NCBI RefSeq assembly: GCF_018882465.1 | Contig: NZ_JACVOK010000002.1 | Span: forward strand, 682,001 to 746,000 | Origin: Polynucleobacter sp. 73C-SIWE | Lineage (GTDB): Bacteria; Pseudomonadota; Gammaproteobacteria; Burkholderiales; Burkholderiaceae | DNA: 64,000 nt | Direction of reading: 5' to 3' | Made by a program: the position numbers and the translations under genes | Part shown: piece by piece, positions 35,011 to 45,101 of the stretch | Layout: every line of letters starts with the position of its first letter | How positions within the stretch are numbered: position 1 is the stretch's first letter | Notes under the pieces: generated by a model | Told to the model about the DNA's origin: nothing | The model's database searches: none | Seen by the model: only the letters and a program-made list of their open reading frames with translations

Positions 35011-36648
35011 TTAAGTCAACTCAGCTGCAGCAAAAAGCTCCTTGGTATAAATCTGGCGCGGATGCTTGATGAGGGTTTCAGTATCCCCAAACTCCACCAC
35101 TTTGCCCTCTTTAAGCACTATCACCTCATGGGACATTGCCCGAATAACTGCTAAATCATGACTAATCATCAAGTAGGCTAAGTTGTACTTCTTCTGCAAT
35201 TCAGTGAGCAGTGCCAATACTTGTTTTTGGATTGAGACATCTAATGCAGAAGTAGGCTCATCTAACACCAAAATCTGTGGGCGCAAGATGAGTGCTCGCG
35301 CAATCGCAATGCGTTGCCTCTGTCCACCAGAGAACTCATGTGGATAACGTGCAAGCGCTGATCGATCGATGCCAACCTCTTTCAAGATATCTACTACACG
35401 ATTTTCTCGTTCAGTTGCTGAGAGTTTTGGAAAGTGCACATCCAATCCCTCAGCCACAATCTGCATCACATTCATGCGCGGTGAGAGCGATCCAAATGGA
35501 TCCTGAAAAATCACTTGAAGACTTGAGCGCATTGCGCGACGCTCTACTGGTTTGAGTGTTTGCCAATCATTGCCAAGAACATCTACATCACCGCTTACCT
35601 GTGCTGCAGAATCTCCCAGTAAACCCAAGACCGCCATACCCAGCGTAGTCTTGCCAGAGCCTGACTCACCAATCACACCAATAGTTTGACCTTGCTTTAA
35701 GGAAAAGCTCACCTTTTTTAATACCTTATGTGGCGGCGCTTTTTTAAACCAAGAAATAGATTCTGAACTTGGATAAGCCACTGATAACTCTTCTGTCTTC
35801 AGGAGTACTGGTGCTAGCGGCATCACTGGCGCCAAGTCCCGAACCGGCTCACTATTGACCAGTGCCTTTGTATAAGGATCGCTCGGTTGAGTAAAGACTT
35901 GTTTAGTTAGGCCCGATTCCATCAAGTTACCTTGATTTAATACTGCTACACGCTGAGCAAAGTGTTTTACTAAATTGAGATCATGGGTAATCAATAAGAT
36001 GCCCATGCCCCCCTGGTCTTTAGATTCTTCCTGGAGCTCTTTGAGTAAATCGAGAATCTGCAAACGCAAGCTCACATCCAGAGCGGTGGTCGGCTCATCT
36101 GCAATAAGTAAGCGTGGCTTACATGCCAATGCCATCGCAATCATGGCGCGCTGTCTTTGACCGCCTGAGAGTTGGTGTGGATAGGAGTGGAAACGGCGCT
36201 CAGGTTCTGGAATGCCAGTCTTTTTCAGTAAATCAATCGCTGCATCAATGCAATCCGCTTTAGACATTAATGGTTGATAGATTTGTACTGCCTCAATGAT
36301 TTGATTACCAACTGTAAATAATGGATTGAGAGCCGTCATCGGCTCCTGAAACACCATAGCAATTTCTCGACCACGGATTTCACGAATATCTTGAATGGGC
36401 AATGAGAGTAAATCGACTGTGCCCTGCCCGTCTTTACGATTCCAAAGAATCTTTCCGGAAACTTTGGCGCCCTCTGGCTCAAGTCTTAGTGGTGCCAATG
36501 CAGTAAGCGTCTTACCAGAGCCTGATTCACCTACTAATGCAACGCGTTCACCGATCCCAATCTCTAAATCAAGATGGTTAACTGCAAACTTTTGACGGCG
36601 ACCCGATCCAAATGAAATGGAGAAATCTTCATAGCGCAGTAAGCTCAT
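35011..36648 (-). CDS. yejF: Peptide ABC transporter, fused double ATP-binding protein (YejF-like)
   Basis: Cytoplasmic ATPase of 545 residues with two complete ABC domains in one chain. First: GESGSGKTLTAL Walker A, LSGGQRQRAMIAMAL signature, LLIADEPTTALD Walker B. Second: GESGSGKTTLGMAVLGLLG, FSGGQRQRIAIARAL, LVLDEPTSALDVS. Each is followed by the C-terminal oligopeptide-transporter motif. It powers uptake of oligopeptides with the YejB and YejE membrane proteins. The start overlaps the yejE stop (ATGA). Fourth and last gene of the yejABEF order. Confidence 0.95.
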   Translation of the reverse strand: MSLLRYEDFSISFGSGRRQKFAVNHLDLEIGIGERVALVGESGSGKTLTALAPLRLEPEGAKVSGKILWNRKDGQGTVDLLSLPIQDIREIRGREIAMVFQEPMTALNPLFTVGNQIIEAVQIYQPLMSKADCIDAAIDLLKKTGIPEPERRFHSYPHQLSGGQRQRAMIAMALACKPRLLIADEPTTALDVSLRLQILDLLKELQEESKDQGGMGILLITHDLNLVKHFAQRVAVLNQGNLMESGLTKQVFTQPSDPYTKALVNSEPVRDLAPVMPLAPVLLKTEELSVAYPSSESISWFKKAPPHKVLKKVSFSLKQGQTIGVIGESGSGKTTLGMAVLGLLGDSAAQVSGDVDVLGNDWQTLKPVERRAMRSSLQVIFQDPFGSLSPRMNVMQIVAEGLDVHFPKLSATERENRVVDILKEVGIDRSALARYPHEFSGGQRQRIAIARALILRPQILVLDEPTSALDVSIQKQVLALLTELQKKYNLAYLMISHDLAVIRAMSHEVIVLKEGKVVEFGDTETLIKHPRQIYTKELFAAAELT

Positions 36649-37670
36649 GAACGACCTCCGCTCATCGCGCCTGATTTACGAGAATCAAATGCATCTCGCA
36701 AAGCTTCGCCCATAAAAGTGAGTAGGAGCAAAGTAGCTACTAAGACCACAAAGGTGGATAGTGAAATCCACCAAGCATCTAGGTTGCCTTTGCCTTGAGA
36801 GAGCAACTCGCCAAGACTTGGCGTGCCAGGCGGGACGCCAAGACCCAAGAAGTCCAGACTCGTGAGAGACAAAATGGCCGCACTCATACGAAACGGTAAA
36901 AAAGTGATTACCGGAGTCAAGCTGTTCGGCAGAATATGACGCCACATGATTTGCACATTGGTTAATCCCAGTGCTCGCGCTGCGCGGACATACTCTAAGG
37001 CACGATTGCGGAAGAATTCTGCGCGCACATAATCTGATAATCCCATCCATCCAAAAGCTGCCAAGAGGATGATCAAGAGAGAAACGCTGGGATTAAAGAT
37101 TGAAGCAAAGATAATCAATAGATATAACTCTGGCATGGCCGACCAAATCTCAATCAGCCTTTGCGAAATTAAATCAAATTTACCGCCAAAGAATCCCATT
37201 AGAGATCCCGTAATGATGCCCACCGTCACCCCTACGATGGTGAGAGCCAAGCCAAACAAAATAGATAAGCGGAAACCATAAATCAAACGCGCCAAGACAT
37301 CGCGCCCACGATCATCCGTTCCTAACCAGTTCTCGGTTGAGGGTGGCGCAGGATTGGGAACTTGAGAAAAGTAATTGAGAGTCTCATAGCTATAGTGAAT
37401 TGGGGGATAGATTGCCCAATTACCATTACTCGTAATGTTGTGACGAATATCAGGATCCAAGAAGTCTGTTGGGGTTGAGAAGTCGCCACCAAATACAGTT
37501 TCCGCATGACTCTTAGCAATCGGAAAATAAAATTGCCCTTCGTAACGCACAACTAAGGGCTTGTCGTTCGCAATCAGCTCGGCGCACATAGATAAGCCAA
37601 ACAGACTCATGAAGATCCAAAGGCTCGCGTAACCTACGCGACTGTGCTTGAAGCGCTGCCAACGACTCAT
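36645..37670 (-). CDS. yejE: Peptide ABC transporter permease (YejE-like)
   Basis: Inner-membrane permease of about 341 residues. One N-terminal membrane segment, a periplasmic stretch with NWLGTDDRGRDVLARLIYGFRLSI, then five segments with the EAA loop ALEYVRAARALGLTNVQIMWRHILPNSLTPVI that contacts the ATPase. The ATG at 37670 is preferred: it overlaps the yejB stop (ATGA) and starts with SRWQRFKHSRVGYASL; an in-frame ATG 51 bases upstream lies inside yejB. Partner of YejB. Confidence 0.94.
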   Translation of the reverse strand: MSRWQRFKHSRVGYASLWIFMSLFGLSMCAELIANDKPLVVRYEGQFYFPIAKSHAETVFGGDFSTPTDFLDPDIRHNITSNGNWAIYPPIHYSYETLNYFSQVPNPAPPSTENWLGTDDRGRDVLARLIYGFRLSILFGLALTIVGVTVGIITGSLMGFFGGKFDLISQRLIEIWSAMPELYLLIIFASIFNPSVSLLIILLAAFGWMGLSDYVRAEFFRNRALEYVRAARALGLTNVQIMWRHILPNSLTPVITFLPFRMSAAILSLTSLDFLGLGVPPGTPSLGELLSQGKGNLDAWWISLSTFVVLVATLLLLTFMGEALRDAFDSRKSGAMSGGRS

Positions 37671-38743
37671 GAGCCGCCTCCAGCACCAAACTGAATACGA
37701 GGATCTATGTAAACATAGCAAAGATCTGAAATGAGTTTGGTAAACAAGCCAATCAAGGTAAATAAATACAGCGTGCCAAATACGACTGGGTAATCCCTGC
37801 GCATCACAGACTCATAGGACAGCAAACCGAGTCCATCTAATGAAAAGAGTGTCTCAATCAGGAGTGAACCCGTAAAGAATGCGCCAATAAATGCCGCAGG
37901 AAAACCTGTCACCAGAGGCAATAGCGCATTACGGAATACATGCTTCCAGAGAACTTGTTTTTCAGTAAGTCCTTTTGCTCTAGCGGTCAACACATACTGC
38001 TTACGAATCTCTTCCAGGAAAGAATTCTTAGTTAGCATGGTGATGACGGCAAAACTACCCAGCACAGAGGCGGTAATCGGCAGAACCAAATGCCACAAAT
38101 AATCCATTACCTTGCCAATCAAACTCAAATCACTCCAATTGTCTGAAGTCAGTCCTCGCAACGGAAATATATGCAAGAAGCTGCCGCCACCAAAGATGAC
38201 CAGTAACAAAACTCCCAATACAAATCCTGGAATGGCGTAACCCACCAAAATGATGCTGCTTGTCACAGTGTCAAAACGAGAGCCGTCACGCACCGCTTTT
38301 GCAATGCCTAGCGGAATCGAAACCAAATAGGTAATAAAGAAGGTCCATAAACCAATACTGATGGATACCGGGAGTTTTGAAACCACTAAACCCCAGACAC
38401 TTTGATGTTGGTAATAGCTTTGACCTAAATCGAACCGAGCAAAGCGTCCTAGCATCATGAAGTAACGTTCTAAAGGTGGCTTATCAAAGCCATACAGTGC
38501 TTTCACTTCCTCTAGACGTTGCGCATCAATGCCTTGACGGCCACGGTAAGTAGCACCAGCGCCAGAAGACTCGGAGCCTCCTACTGCAGCATCGCCTTTG
38601 CCCTTGAGCTCCAACACCATTTGCTCAACTGGGCCACCCGGCACAAACTGCACTACTGCAAAGGTCAAGGTCAATACACCCAAGAGCGTTGGGATCATGA
38701 GGAGTAAGCGTTTGAAAATATAGGCGCGCATTTGTTCTTGCAT
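37667..38743 (-). CDS. yejB: Peptide ABC transporter permease (YejB-like)
   Basis: Inner-membrane permease of 358 residues: AYIFKRLLLMIPTLLGVLTLTFAVVQFVPGGP is the classical first segment of the DppB/OppB family, here with the YejB-type insert about residues 45-75. EAA loop: QYVLTARAKGLTEKQVLWKHVFRNALLPLV. The ATG at 38743 overlaps the yejA stop (TAATG). Forms the channel with YejE. Confidence 0.94.
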   Translation of the reverse strand: MQEQMRAYIFKRLLLMIPTLLGVLTLTFAVVQFVPGGPVEQMVLELKGKGDAAVGGSESSGAGATYRGRQGIDAQRLEEVKALYGFDKPPLERYFMMLGRFARFDLGQSYYQHQSVWGLVVSKLPVSISIGLWTFFITYLVSIPLGIAKAVRDGSRFDTVTSSIILVGYAIPGFVLGVLLLVIFGGGSFLHIFPLRGLTSDNWSDLSLIGKVMDYLWHLVLPITASVLGSFAVITMLTKNSFLEEIRKQYVLTARAKGLTEKQVLWKHVFRNALLPLVTGFPAAFIGAFFTGSLLIETLFSLDGLGLLSYESVMRRDYPVVFGTLYLFTLIGLFTKLISDLCYVYIDPRIQFGAGGGS

Positions 38744-40611
38744 TATTTAGCCTCTTCTTTCCACCAGTTTTGCATAATCCAAGGCTCAGCCTGGTAATAC
38801 AAAGGTGGCTCTGGGTAACGCATCTCCTTACGGAAAGCTACACGATGGGTTGGGTTGTACCACTGTGGGATAACGTAATAGCTATTCCAGAGAACGCGAT
38901 CCAACGCTCTACAAGCAGCGCGCAATTCTTCTCGATTTTGAGCTTTAGTAATCTCTTCAACTAAAGCATCTACTACGGGAGAGCGAATGCCGATGATGTT
39001 GTCAGAGCCCTTCTCTTTAGCAGCTTCACTACCAAATCGATCCCATAATTCATTGCCCGGATTTTGTGAGTCTGGAAAACGCGTAGTTGTCATATCAAAG
39101 TCGTATTCATTCATACGCTTTTGATACAAGGCAAAATCACTCGTGCGAATGTCTAGCTGAATACCTAACTTTTCTAAGTTACGACTGTAAGCAGAAATCA
39201 CCCTCAAGAAGAATCCGCCGTTTTCCACCATCTCCATCCGGAAAGGTTCACCTCGTTCATTTCGCAGTGCGCCGTCTCGGTACTGCCAGCCCGCATGCAT
39301 TAATAGTTCGCGGGCTTTCTTGAGATTCTGCCGCAGGCTATCTGGTGACTTGGTTGAAGGTGGTGCCGGCATCGGACCAAAGACTGCATCAGGCACCCAT
39401 TGTGGATACTTGGCCTTGAGAGGTCTGAGTAGTTTTAACTCCGCTTCAGTGGGTTTGCGTGGGCCATCAAAGTTGGCACTCAAATCACTATTGGTGAAGT
39501 AGCTGTTAATTCGGCCATATTGATCAAAAAATATTTGCCGATTGAGCCATTCGAAATCCAAAGCCAAACCCAATGCTTGACGAACACGCACATCCTGAAA
39601 AATCGGTTTACGCACATTCATGGCAAAGCCTTGCATGCCCGCGCCGTTGTGATTGATAAAGGCTTTTCTTAAAAGCGCTCCACTATCAAACTTGGAGCCT
39701 ACATAACCCTTAGCCCAAATCTTAGCGCGGTATTCAACAATCGCATCAAACTCCCCCGCCTTAAATGCTTCGAGGCGAACTGCATCGTCGCTATACAGTT
39801 TGTAGAGCACACGATCGAAGTTATAAAAACCCACCCGCACATTAAGGGGCTTACTTAATTGATCAGCCCAGTATTGGGGGTTGCGCTTATAGACAATGGA
39901 TTTACCAGCTTTAAAAGACTCAATCAGATAGGGGCCGCTACCTACTGGGGCCTCAAAGGCAATCTTCTCAAAAGGAACGATCGTACCGTCAGGCTTCTTT
40001 CCCCAGTTACGAGAAAAGATGGGGAGCGTTCCTACCAAGATGGGTAGCTCAGCATTATTGTTTTTGAAATCAAACCGCACTACCCGTTCGGAAAGCACAA
40101 CTGCTTCTTTAACATCTGCAAAAGTAGTTTTATACCGCGGGTGTGCTTTGCCACTCATCAAGACATCAAAACTGTGTTTAACATCTGCAGCCAAAACGGG
40201 AGTGCCATCGGAGAACTTGGCTTCTGAACGAATACGAAACGTTACCGACTTATGGTCTGGAGCCACTGCGATATCTTCAGCCAGCAAACCATAAATACTA
40301 GAAACTTCATCCGCACTTCCTTCGGCCAATGATTCAAACATCAAATCAATTCCGGGAGCGGTGACACCTCGGAGCGTAAATGGATTGAACTTATCAAAAC
40401 TCGTTCTTTGGCCTGGATTAGGCAAAGTCAGGGTGCCGCCTCTGGGGGCATTGGGATTCACATAATCAAAATGGGCAAATCCATCCGCATATTTCGGTTT
40501 ACCGTACTGGGAAATCCCTTGAGCTGCCTGTGCTGCATTGGCCCCAAGCGCTACTAGCGTAGCGATTAGCAAGAAATGGACGAGTTGGCGAATGGGGCTT
40601 AGGGTAGGCAT
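38743..40611 (-). CDS. yejA: Extracellular peptide-binding protein (YejA-like)
   Basis: Periplasmic solute-binding protein of 622 residues, family 5, with a signal peptide ending near ANAAQA. It begins with ISQYGKPKYADGFAHFDYVNPNAPRGGTL and has FSDGTPVLAADVKHSFDVLMS, KSIVYKRNPQYWAD and ALGLALDFEWLNRQIFFDQYGR, as in YejA, which binds oligopeptides including microcin-type ones. First gene of the yejABEF unit; its promoter lies in the 50-base gap with the divergent fabI. Confidence 0.95.
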   Translation of the reverse strand: MPTLSPIRQLVHFLLIATLVALGANAAQAAQGISQYGKPKYADGFAHFDYVNPNAPRGGTLTLPNPGQRTSFDKFNPFTLRGVTAPGIDLMFESLAEGSADEVSSIYGLLAEDIAVAPDHKSVTFRIRSEAKFSDGTPVLAADVKHSFDVLMSGKAHPRYKTTFADVKEAVVLSERVVRFDFKNNNAELPILVGTLPIFSRNWGKKPDGTIVPFEKIAFEAPVGSGPYLIESFKAGKSIVYKRNPQYWADQLSKPLNVRVGFYNFDRVLYKLYSDDAVRLEAFKAGEFDAIVEYRAKIWAKGYVGSKFDSGALLRKAFINHNGAGMQGFAMNVRKPIFQDVRVRQALGLALDFEWLNRQIFFDQYGRINSYFTNSDLSANFDGPRKPTEAELKLLRPLKAKYPQWVPDAVFGPMPAPPSTKSPDSLRQNLKKARELLMHAGWQYRDGALRNERGEPFRMEMVENGGFFLRVISAYSRNLEKLGIQLDIRTSDFALYQKRMNEYDFDMTTTRFPDSQNPGNELWDRFGSEAAKEKGSDNIIGIRSPVVDALVEEITKAQNREELRAACRALDRVLWNSYYVIPQWYNPTHRVAFRKEMRYPEPPLYYQAEPWIMQNWWKEEAK

Positions 40612-40661
40612 ATATGCAACAATTGTAGATAGCTAATCATATTTGAAGCAAAGGACACAAC

Positions 40662-41447
40662 ATGGGCTTTCTCTCCGGCAAAAAAATCCTTATCACCGGC
40701 CTTCTCTCTAACCGCTCTATTGCCTATGGTATTGCCAAGGCATGTCACCGTGAAGGCGCAGAATTGGCCTTTACCTACGTAGGTGAGCGCTTTAAGGACC
40801 GGATTGTCGATTTTGCAAAAGAATTCAATAGCGAACTCATTTTTGACTGTGATGTCGGTAGCGATGAACAGATTTCTGCCCTGTTTCAGGATTTAGCCAA
40901 ATCTTGGCCTCAATTTGATGGCTTTGTGCATGCGATTGGCTTTGCCCCAAGAGAGGCAATTGCTGGTGATTTCTTAGAAGGCCTCTCTCGCGAAGGCTTC
41001 AAAATTGCGCACGACATTTCTGCATACAGCTTTCCTGCAATGGCAAAAGAAGCATTGCCGATGCTGCGTGACAAATCCTCATTGCTGACATTGACTTACT
41101 TAGGTTCAATGAAGAATGTTCCAAACTACAACACCATGGGTTTAGCAAAAGCATCTTTAGAGGCATCCGTGCGCTACCTCGCTGGATCAGTTGGCCCTAA
41201 AGGTATTCGCGCGAACGGCATCTCTGCTGGCCCGATTAAAACCTTGGCTGCTTCTGGCATCAAAGGCTTTAGCAAAATTTTAGAAGCCGTAGAGCAAACT
41301 GCCCCACTGCGTCGCAATGTCACGATTGATGATGTTGGTAATACCGCGGCATTCTTATTATCTGATTTAGCCAACGGCATTACCGCTGAAATCATCTACG
41401 TTGATAACGGCTTTAGCCAAGTTGTTGGTGGGATGGAAGACGCTTGA
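40662..41447 (+). CDS. fabI: Enoyl-[acyl-carrier-protein] reductase (NADH) FabI
   Basis: Last reductive step of fatty-acid elongation. 261 residues of the short-chain dehydrogenase fold. N-terminal [20 protein letters not shown] is the FabI nucleotide motif, and the catalytic Tyr and Lys are in [24 protein letters not shown] (Y-x6-K after a first Tyr). [23 protein letters not shown] completes the cofactor site. Single-gene promoter in the divergent gap with yejA. Its stop overlaps the start of the chromate transporter gene. Confidence 0.97.
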   Translation: MGFLSGKKILITGLLSNRSIAYGIAKACHREGAELAFTYVGERFKDRIVDFAKEFNSELIFDCDVGSDEQISALFQDLAKSWPQFDGFVHAIGFAPREAIAGDFLEGLSREGFKIAHDISAYSFPAMAKEALPMLRDKSSLLTLTYLGSMKNVPNYNTMGLAKASLEASVRYLAGSVGPKGIRANGISAGPIKTLAASGIKGFSKILEAVEQTAPLRRNVTIDDVGNTAAFLLSDLANGITAEIIYVDNGFSQVVGGMEDA

Positions 41448-42772
41448 GTGTTCCACTCAGTGAAGCCCTGAAGTTTTGGGCCAAACTCGGCTTTATTAGT
41501 TTTGGTGGGCCTGCGGGACAAATCGCTGTTTTGCACCAAGAGTTGGTTGAGAAGCGTCGCTGGATTTCTGAGCGGCGCTTTTTACATGCGCTCAACTATT
41601 GCATGCTTCTACCTGGACCTGAAGCGCAACAGCTAGTAACTTATATCGGCTGGCTGATGCATCGTAGTTGGGGTGGCATTCTGGCTGGTACCCTCTTTGT
41701 GTTGCCATCACTATTGATTTTGATTGCGCTGTCATGGATTTATCTCACCTTCGGACAGGTACCATGGATTGCCGCAATCTTTTTTGGTATTAAGCCTGCA
41801 GTAGTTGCCATTATTTTACACGCCGCTGTGCGAATTGGTAAACGGACCCTCCACAACCAAGTATTAAAGTGGATTGCACTAGTCTCTTTTTTAGCCATTT
41901 TCATTTTGAATTTAGCCTTTCCGATCATTGTTCTGATTGCGGCAGCGATTGGTTACTGGGGTGGCAAGCGCTATCCCGAATACTTTCAGCAAACTGGCTC
42001 TCACGGAAATTCCAAAGCGGATCATTATGGTAGCGCCATCATTGATGACAACACTCCTACTCCTCTACACGCTCAATTTAATCTTCAAAAGACGATTAAA
42101 CATAGTGCGATTGCATTTAGCTTTTGGCTATTGCCGACTGCAGGATTGATTGTAATCTTTGGTTGGAAAACGCTCTATCCTCAAATCGCTTGGTTCTTTA
42201 CTAAAGCCGCCCTTCTCACCTTTGGTGGAGCCTACGCTGTATTGCCCTATGTTTATCAAGGCGCAGTAGATCATTTTCATTGGCTCAGTGCCAATCAAAT
42301 GATTGATGGCTTAGCGCTTGGAGAAACTACGCCTGGTCCACTTATCATGGTGGTCGCTTTTGTTGGCTACTTAGCTGGCCATATTCAACATTTAATTGGT
42401 AATAGCAATCCATTTTGGTTTGGCGTGCTTGGGGCTTGCGTTGCTACTTGGTTTACTTTTTTACCCTCCTTCTTTTTTATTCTGGTGGGCGGGCCTCTGA
42501 TTGAGTCTACTCATGGCAAGCTTGGGTTTACAGCGCCATTGACAGCGATTACTGCTGCAGTAGTTGGCGTCATCGCCAATTTAGGACTCTTTTTTGCCTA
42601 TCACGTGTTTTTACCAAGCGGCTTAGGTGCTTCGATTTCCTGGATTTCAATCGTGATCTGTGTATTGGCTGGCTTGGCACTATTTAAATATCAAAAAGGG
42701 GTGATTACGGTACTAGGAGGGTCTGCATTTGCTGGACTTCTTGCCTATCTGGCCGCAGTCTTAATGGGATAA
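41444..42772 (+). CDS. chrA: Chromate transporter ChrA family, two CHR domains
   Basis: Inner-membrane protein of 442 residues with about twelve hydrophobic segments in two homologous CHR halves. First-half signature [25 protein letters not shown] with [14 protein letters not shown]; second-half [19 protein letters not shown] with [21 protein letters not shown]. The likely start is TTG at 41444, overlapping the fabI stop (TTGA); no in-frame ATG exists before the conserved region. ChrA exports chromate in known members, but many homologues move other anions. Coupling with fabI is odd and may only reflect packing. Confidence 0.9.
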   Translation: MSVPLSEALKFWAKLGFISFGGPAGQIAVLHQELVEKRRWISERRFLHALNYCMLLPGPEAQQLVTYIGWLMHRSWGGILAGTLFVLPSLLILIALSWIYLTFGQVPWIAAIFFGIKPAVVAIILHAAVRIGKRTLHNQVLKWIALVSFLAIFILNLAFPIIVLIAAAIGYWGGKRYPEYFQQTGSHGNSKADHYGSAIIDDNTPTPLHAQFNLQKTIKHSAIAFSFWLLPTAGLIVIFGWKTLYPQIAWFFTKAALLTFGGAYAVLPYVYQGAVDHFHWLSANQMIDGLALGETTPGPLIMVVAFVGYLAGHIQHLIGNSNPFWFGVLGACVATWFTFLPSFFFILVGGPLIESTHGKLGFTAPLTAITAAVVGVIANLGLFFAYHVFLPSGLGASISWISIVICVLAGLALFKYQKGVITVLGGSAFAGLLAYLAAVLMG

Positions 42773-42793
42773 GCCTCCCCTAAGGTTGGCATA

Positions 42794-43678
42794 ATGGAAC
42801 TTATGCGAATCGAACCTCAAACCATCTCTCATTTACAAGAATGGCTCGGTAAAACCGAGTCTTTTCAGGATGCCGTTACGGCAGCCCCCGTGCGCGCCCT
42901 ATCGGCAACCTTAAATCGCGACGATCTGCCGCCTAGTAAGGGCACTTTCTTGCCTGAGCTGTGGCACTGGCTCTATTTTTTGCCGCACGCACCTCAATCT
43001 GAAATTGGTCCCGATGGTCATCCTAAGCGAGGTGGCTTTCTACCGCCCGTTCCTCTGCCACGTCGCATGTGGGCAGGTAGCCGCATTCAATGGTTAGCAC
43101 GACTTTCCGTTGGCGATGAGATTGAACGCGTTTCTAAAATTGAATCTGTTACTCATAAAGCAGGTCGCACCGGTGATTTGATTTTTGTCTTAGTCCAACA
43201 TCAGATCTCAAATCAAAACGGTCTTGCGATTATTGAAGAGCACGACATTGTTTATCGCGATGCGCCAGGACCTGATGACAAACCAGTTGCTCCTACACCT
43301 GCCCCAACCGATGCTCAGTGGACAAAAACGATTACGCCTGATGATGTCCTGCTCTTTCGCTACTCTGCTCTTACTTTTAACGGTCATCGCATTCATTACG
43401 ATCGTAAATACGTTACTGAAGTAGAGGGTTATCCAGGATTAATTGTGCATGGCCCTTTGATTGCCACCCTACTGGTAGATCTGGTGCGTCAAAGTATTCC
43501 CGGCTGCAAGCTGAAGAGTTTTGAGTTCCGCGCAATTCGCCCAACATTTGATATCAATATTTTTAAGGTATCTGCTAAACCGGATTTAGAAAAAGATCCA
43601 AGCGGTAAGACGATTGCGATTTGGGCACAAGATCATGAGGGTTGGCTCACTATGCAAGCCACTGCTGTTTTAGCTTAA
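42794..43678 (+). CDS. MaoC/FAS1-like hydratase, mesaconyl-C4-CoA or itaconyl-CoA hydratase-like
   Basis: Protein of 294 residues with a double hot-dog fold. The N-terminal half has SATLNRDDLPPSKGTFLPELWHWLYFLP and KRGGFLPPVPLPRRMWAGSRIQW, found in mesaconyl-CoA/itaconyl-CoA hydratase relatives; the C-terminal MaoC half has RYSALTFNGHRIHYDRKY, with the catalytic Asn-His pair. It should hydrate a branched unsaturated acyl-CoA. With the CitE-like lyase downstream it could give the pair hydratase plus citramalyl- or malyl-CoA lyase. No CoA transferase is next to it. It starts 21 bases after chrA. Confidence 0.85.
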   Translation: MELMRIEPQTISHLQEWLGKTESFQDAVTAAPVRALSATLNRDDLPPSKGTFLPELWHWLYFLPHAPQSEIGPDGHPKRGGFLPPVPLPRRMWAGSRIQWLARLSVGDEIERVSKIESVTHKAGRTGDLIFVLVQHQISNQNGLAIIEEHDIVYRDAPGPDDKPVAPTPAPTDAQWTKTITPDDVLLFRYSALTFNGHRIHYDRKYVTEVEGYPGLIVHGPLIATLLVDLVRQSIPGCKLKSFEFRAIRPTFDINIFKVSAKPDLEKDPSGKTIAIWAQDHEGWLTMQATAVLA

Positions 43679-43709
43679 TGCACTAGTAAAGATTAAGAGG
43701 ATATTTTTT

Positions 43710-45086
43710 ATGAGTACCGAACACTTATCGCTAGAACTCGCCAGCTTTTCTGCCAATTTAAAAGCGAGCGATATTCCAAGTGATGTGATGAGCCGTGCCG
43801 AAGATTTACTAGTAGATTGGTTTGGCTCCGCAATTGCTGGCAAAGGCTCGCGCGCCGTTGAAACCATTACCCAGTTTGCGCAAACCATGGGTGGTTTTGA
43901 TAGTAGCCACTCTGGTCCCTCAGAAATTCTGATCTCTCGTAAAACCTCTAGCCCTTTTTTGGCAGCGATGGCTAATGCAGCCGCTTCTCATGTGGCCGAG
44001 CAAGATGATGTACATAACGGTTCGGTATTTCATCCAGCTACCGTGGTATTTCCGCCTGCTTTAGCTTGCGCCCAAGCAATCGGTGCCTCTGGTGAAGAAC
44101 TGTTAGTGGCATCAGTCGCAGGATATGAAGTCGGTATTCGGGTTGGTGAATTTTTGGGACGCTCCCATTACAAAGTCTTTCACACCACAGGTACTGCAGG
44201 TACGATTGCCGCTGCAGCTGCTGTTGGTCGTCTATTAAAACTATCGCCTGCACAAATGCTGCATGCCTTTGGTTCAGCTGGTACACAATCCGCTGGTCTT
44301 TGGGAATTTTTGCGTGATGCTGCGGACTCCAAACAACTACATACTGCGCACGCTGCGGCAACTGGCCTGATGTCGGCATATATTGCTCAAGCTGGGTTTA
44401 CTGGCGCTGAGCACATCCTTGAAGGTAAACAAGGTTTGGCTGCCGGGATGTCGAGTGATGCAGATCCTAAAAAACTCGTTGATCGATTAGGCACTCGCTG
44501 GGCTTTAGCGGAAACTAGCTTTAAGTTTCATGCTTCCTGTCGTCACACCCACCCGGCCGCTGATGCGCTACTACAAGTGATGTTAGCTAACAAACTCAAG
44601 CCTAGCGACATTGCCAAAGTAGAAACCTTAGTACATCAAGGTGCGATTGATGTATTGGGCCCCGTAACAAATCCAGCCACAGTGCATCAATCCAAGTTTT
44701 CAATGGGTACTGTGCTTGCTCTAGTTGCCCACTATCAATTTGCTGGCCTGCAAGAATTTGATGATCACTTTAAGGATGACGCCATTTGCTTCTTTCGCGA
44801 TCGCGTCACCATGATTCTGGATCCAGAAGTTGATGGCGCCTACCCAAAAAGCTGGATTGGCAAAGTCAAAGTGCACCTCAATAATGGACAAATTTTGGAT
44901 GGGCGCGTTGATGAGCCCAAAGGTGATCCTGGAAACACCTTAAGTCGCACTGAGATTACTGACAAGGCAATGCGCCTTGCTGCTTTTAGCAAAGGTGCGA
45001 GCACTGCTGAGATGAGTAAAGCTATTGATTCCTTATGGAATATTCGCAAACAAGCCAAAGTAGGCCCTCTACTTCCAAGTAATTAA
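43710..45086 (+). CDS. MmgE/PrpD family protein
   Basis: Cytoplasmic protein of 458 residues of the family holding 2-methylcitrate dehydratase, cis-aconitate decarboxylase and iminodisuccinate epimerase. Typical regions: DWFGSAIAGKGSRAVE, NAAASHVAEQDDVHNGSVFHPATVVFPPALA, HTTGTAGTIAAAAAVGRLLKLS, and KFHASCRHTHPAADALL with the conserved His residues. The DDVH motif is close to the active site. Reaction not assignable; the surrounding hydratase, CitE lyase and Bug protein suggest a branched di- or tricarboxylate substrate. GAGGAT lies a few bases upstream of ATG. Confidence 0.88.
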   Translation: MSTEHLSLELASFSANLKASDIPSDVMSRAEDLLVDWFGSAIAGKGSRAVETITQFAQTMGGFDSSHSGPSEILISRKTSSPFLAAMANAAASHVAEQDDVHNGSVFHPATVVFPPALACAQAIGASGEELLVASVAGYEVGIRVGEFLGRSHYKVFHTTGTAGTIAAAAAVGRLLKLSPAQMLHAFGSAGTQSAGLWEFLRDAADSKQLHTAHAAATGLMSAYIAQAGFTGAEHILEGKQGLAAGMSSDADPKKLVDRLGTRWALAETSFKFHASCRHTHPAADALLQVMLANKLKPSDIAKVETLVHQGAIDVLGPVTNPATVHQSKFSMGTVLALVAHYQFAGLQEFDDHFKDDAICFFRDRVTMILDPEVDGAYPKSWIGKVKVHLNNGQILDGRVDEPKGDPGNTLSRTEITDKAMRLAAFSKGASTAEMSKAIDSLWNIRKQAKVGPLLPSN

Positions 45087-45101
45087 TTCACCACACTCCA
45101 T

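Noticed and set aside
44038-44379. 113-codon open frame opposite the PrpD-like gene
   Set aside because: Antisense shadow of a well-conserved gene with no motif.
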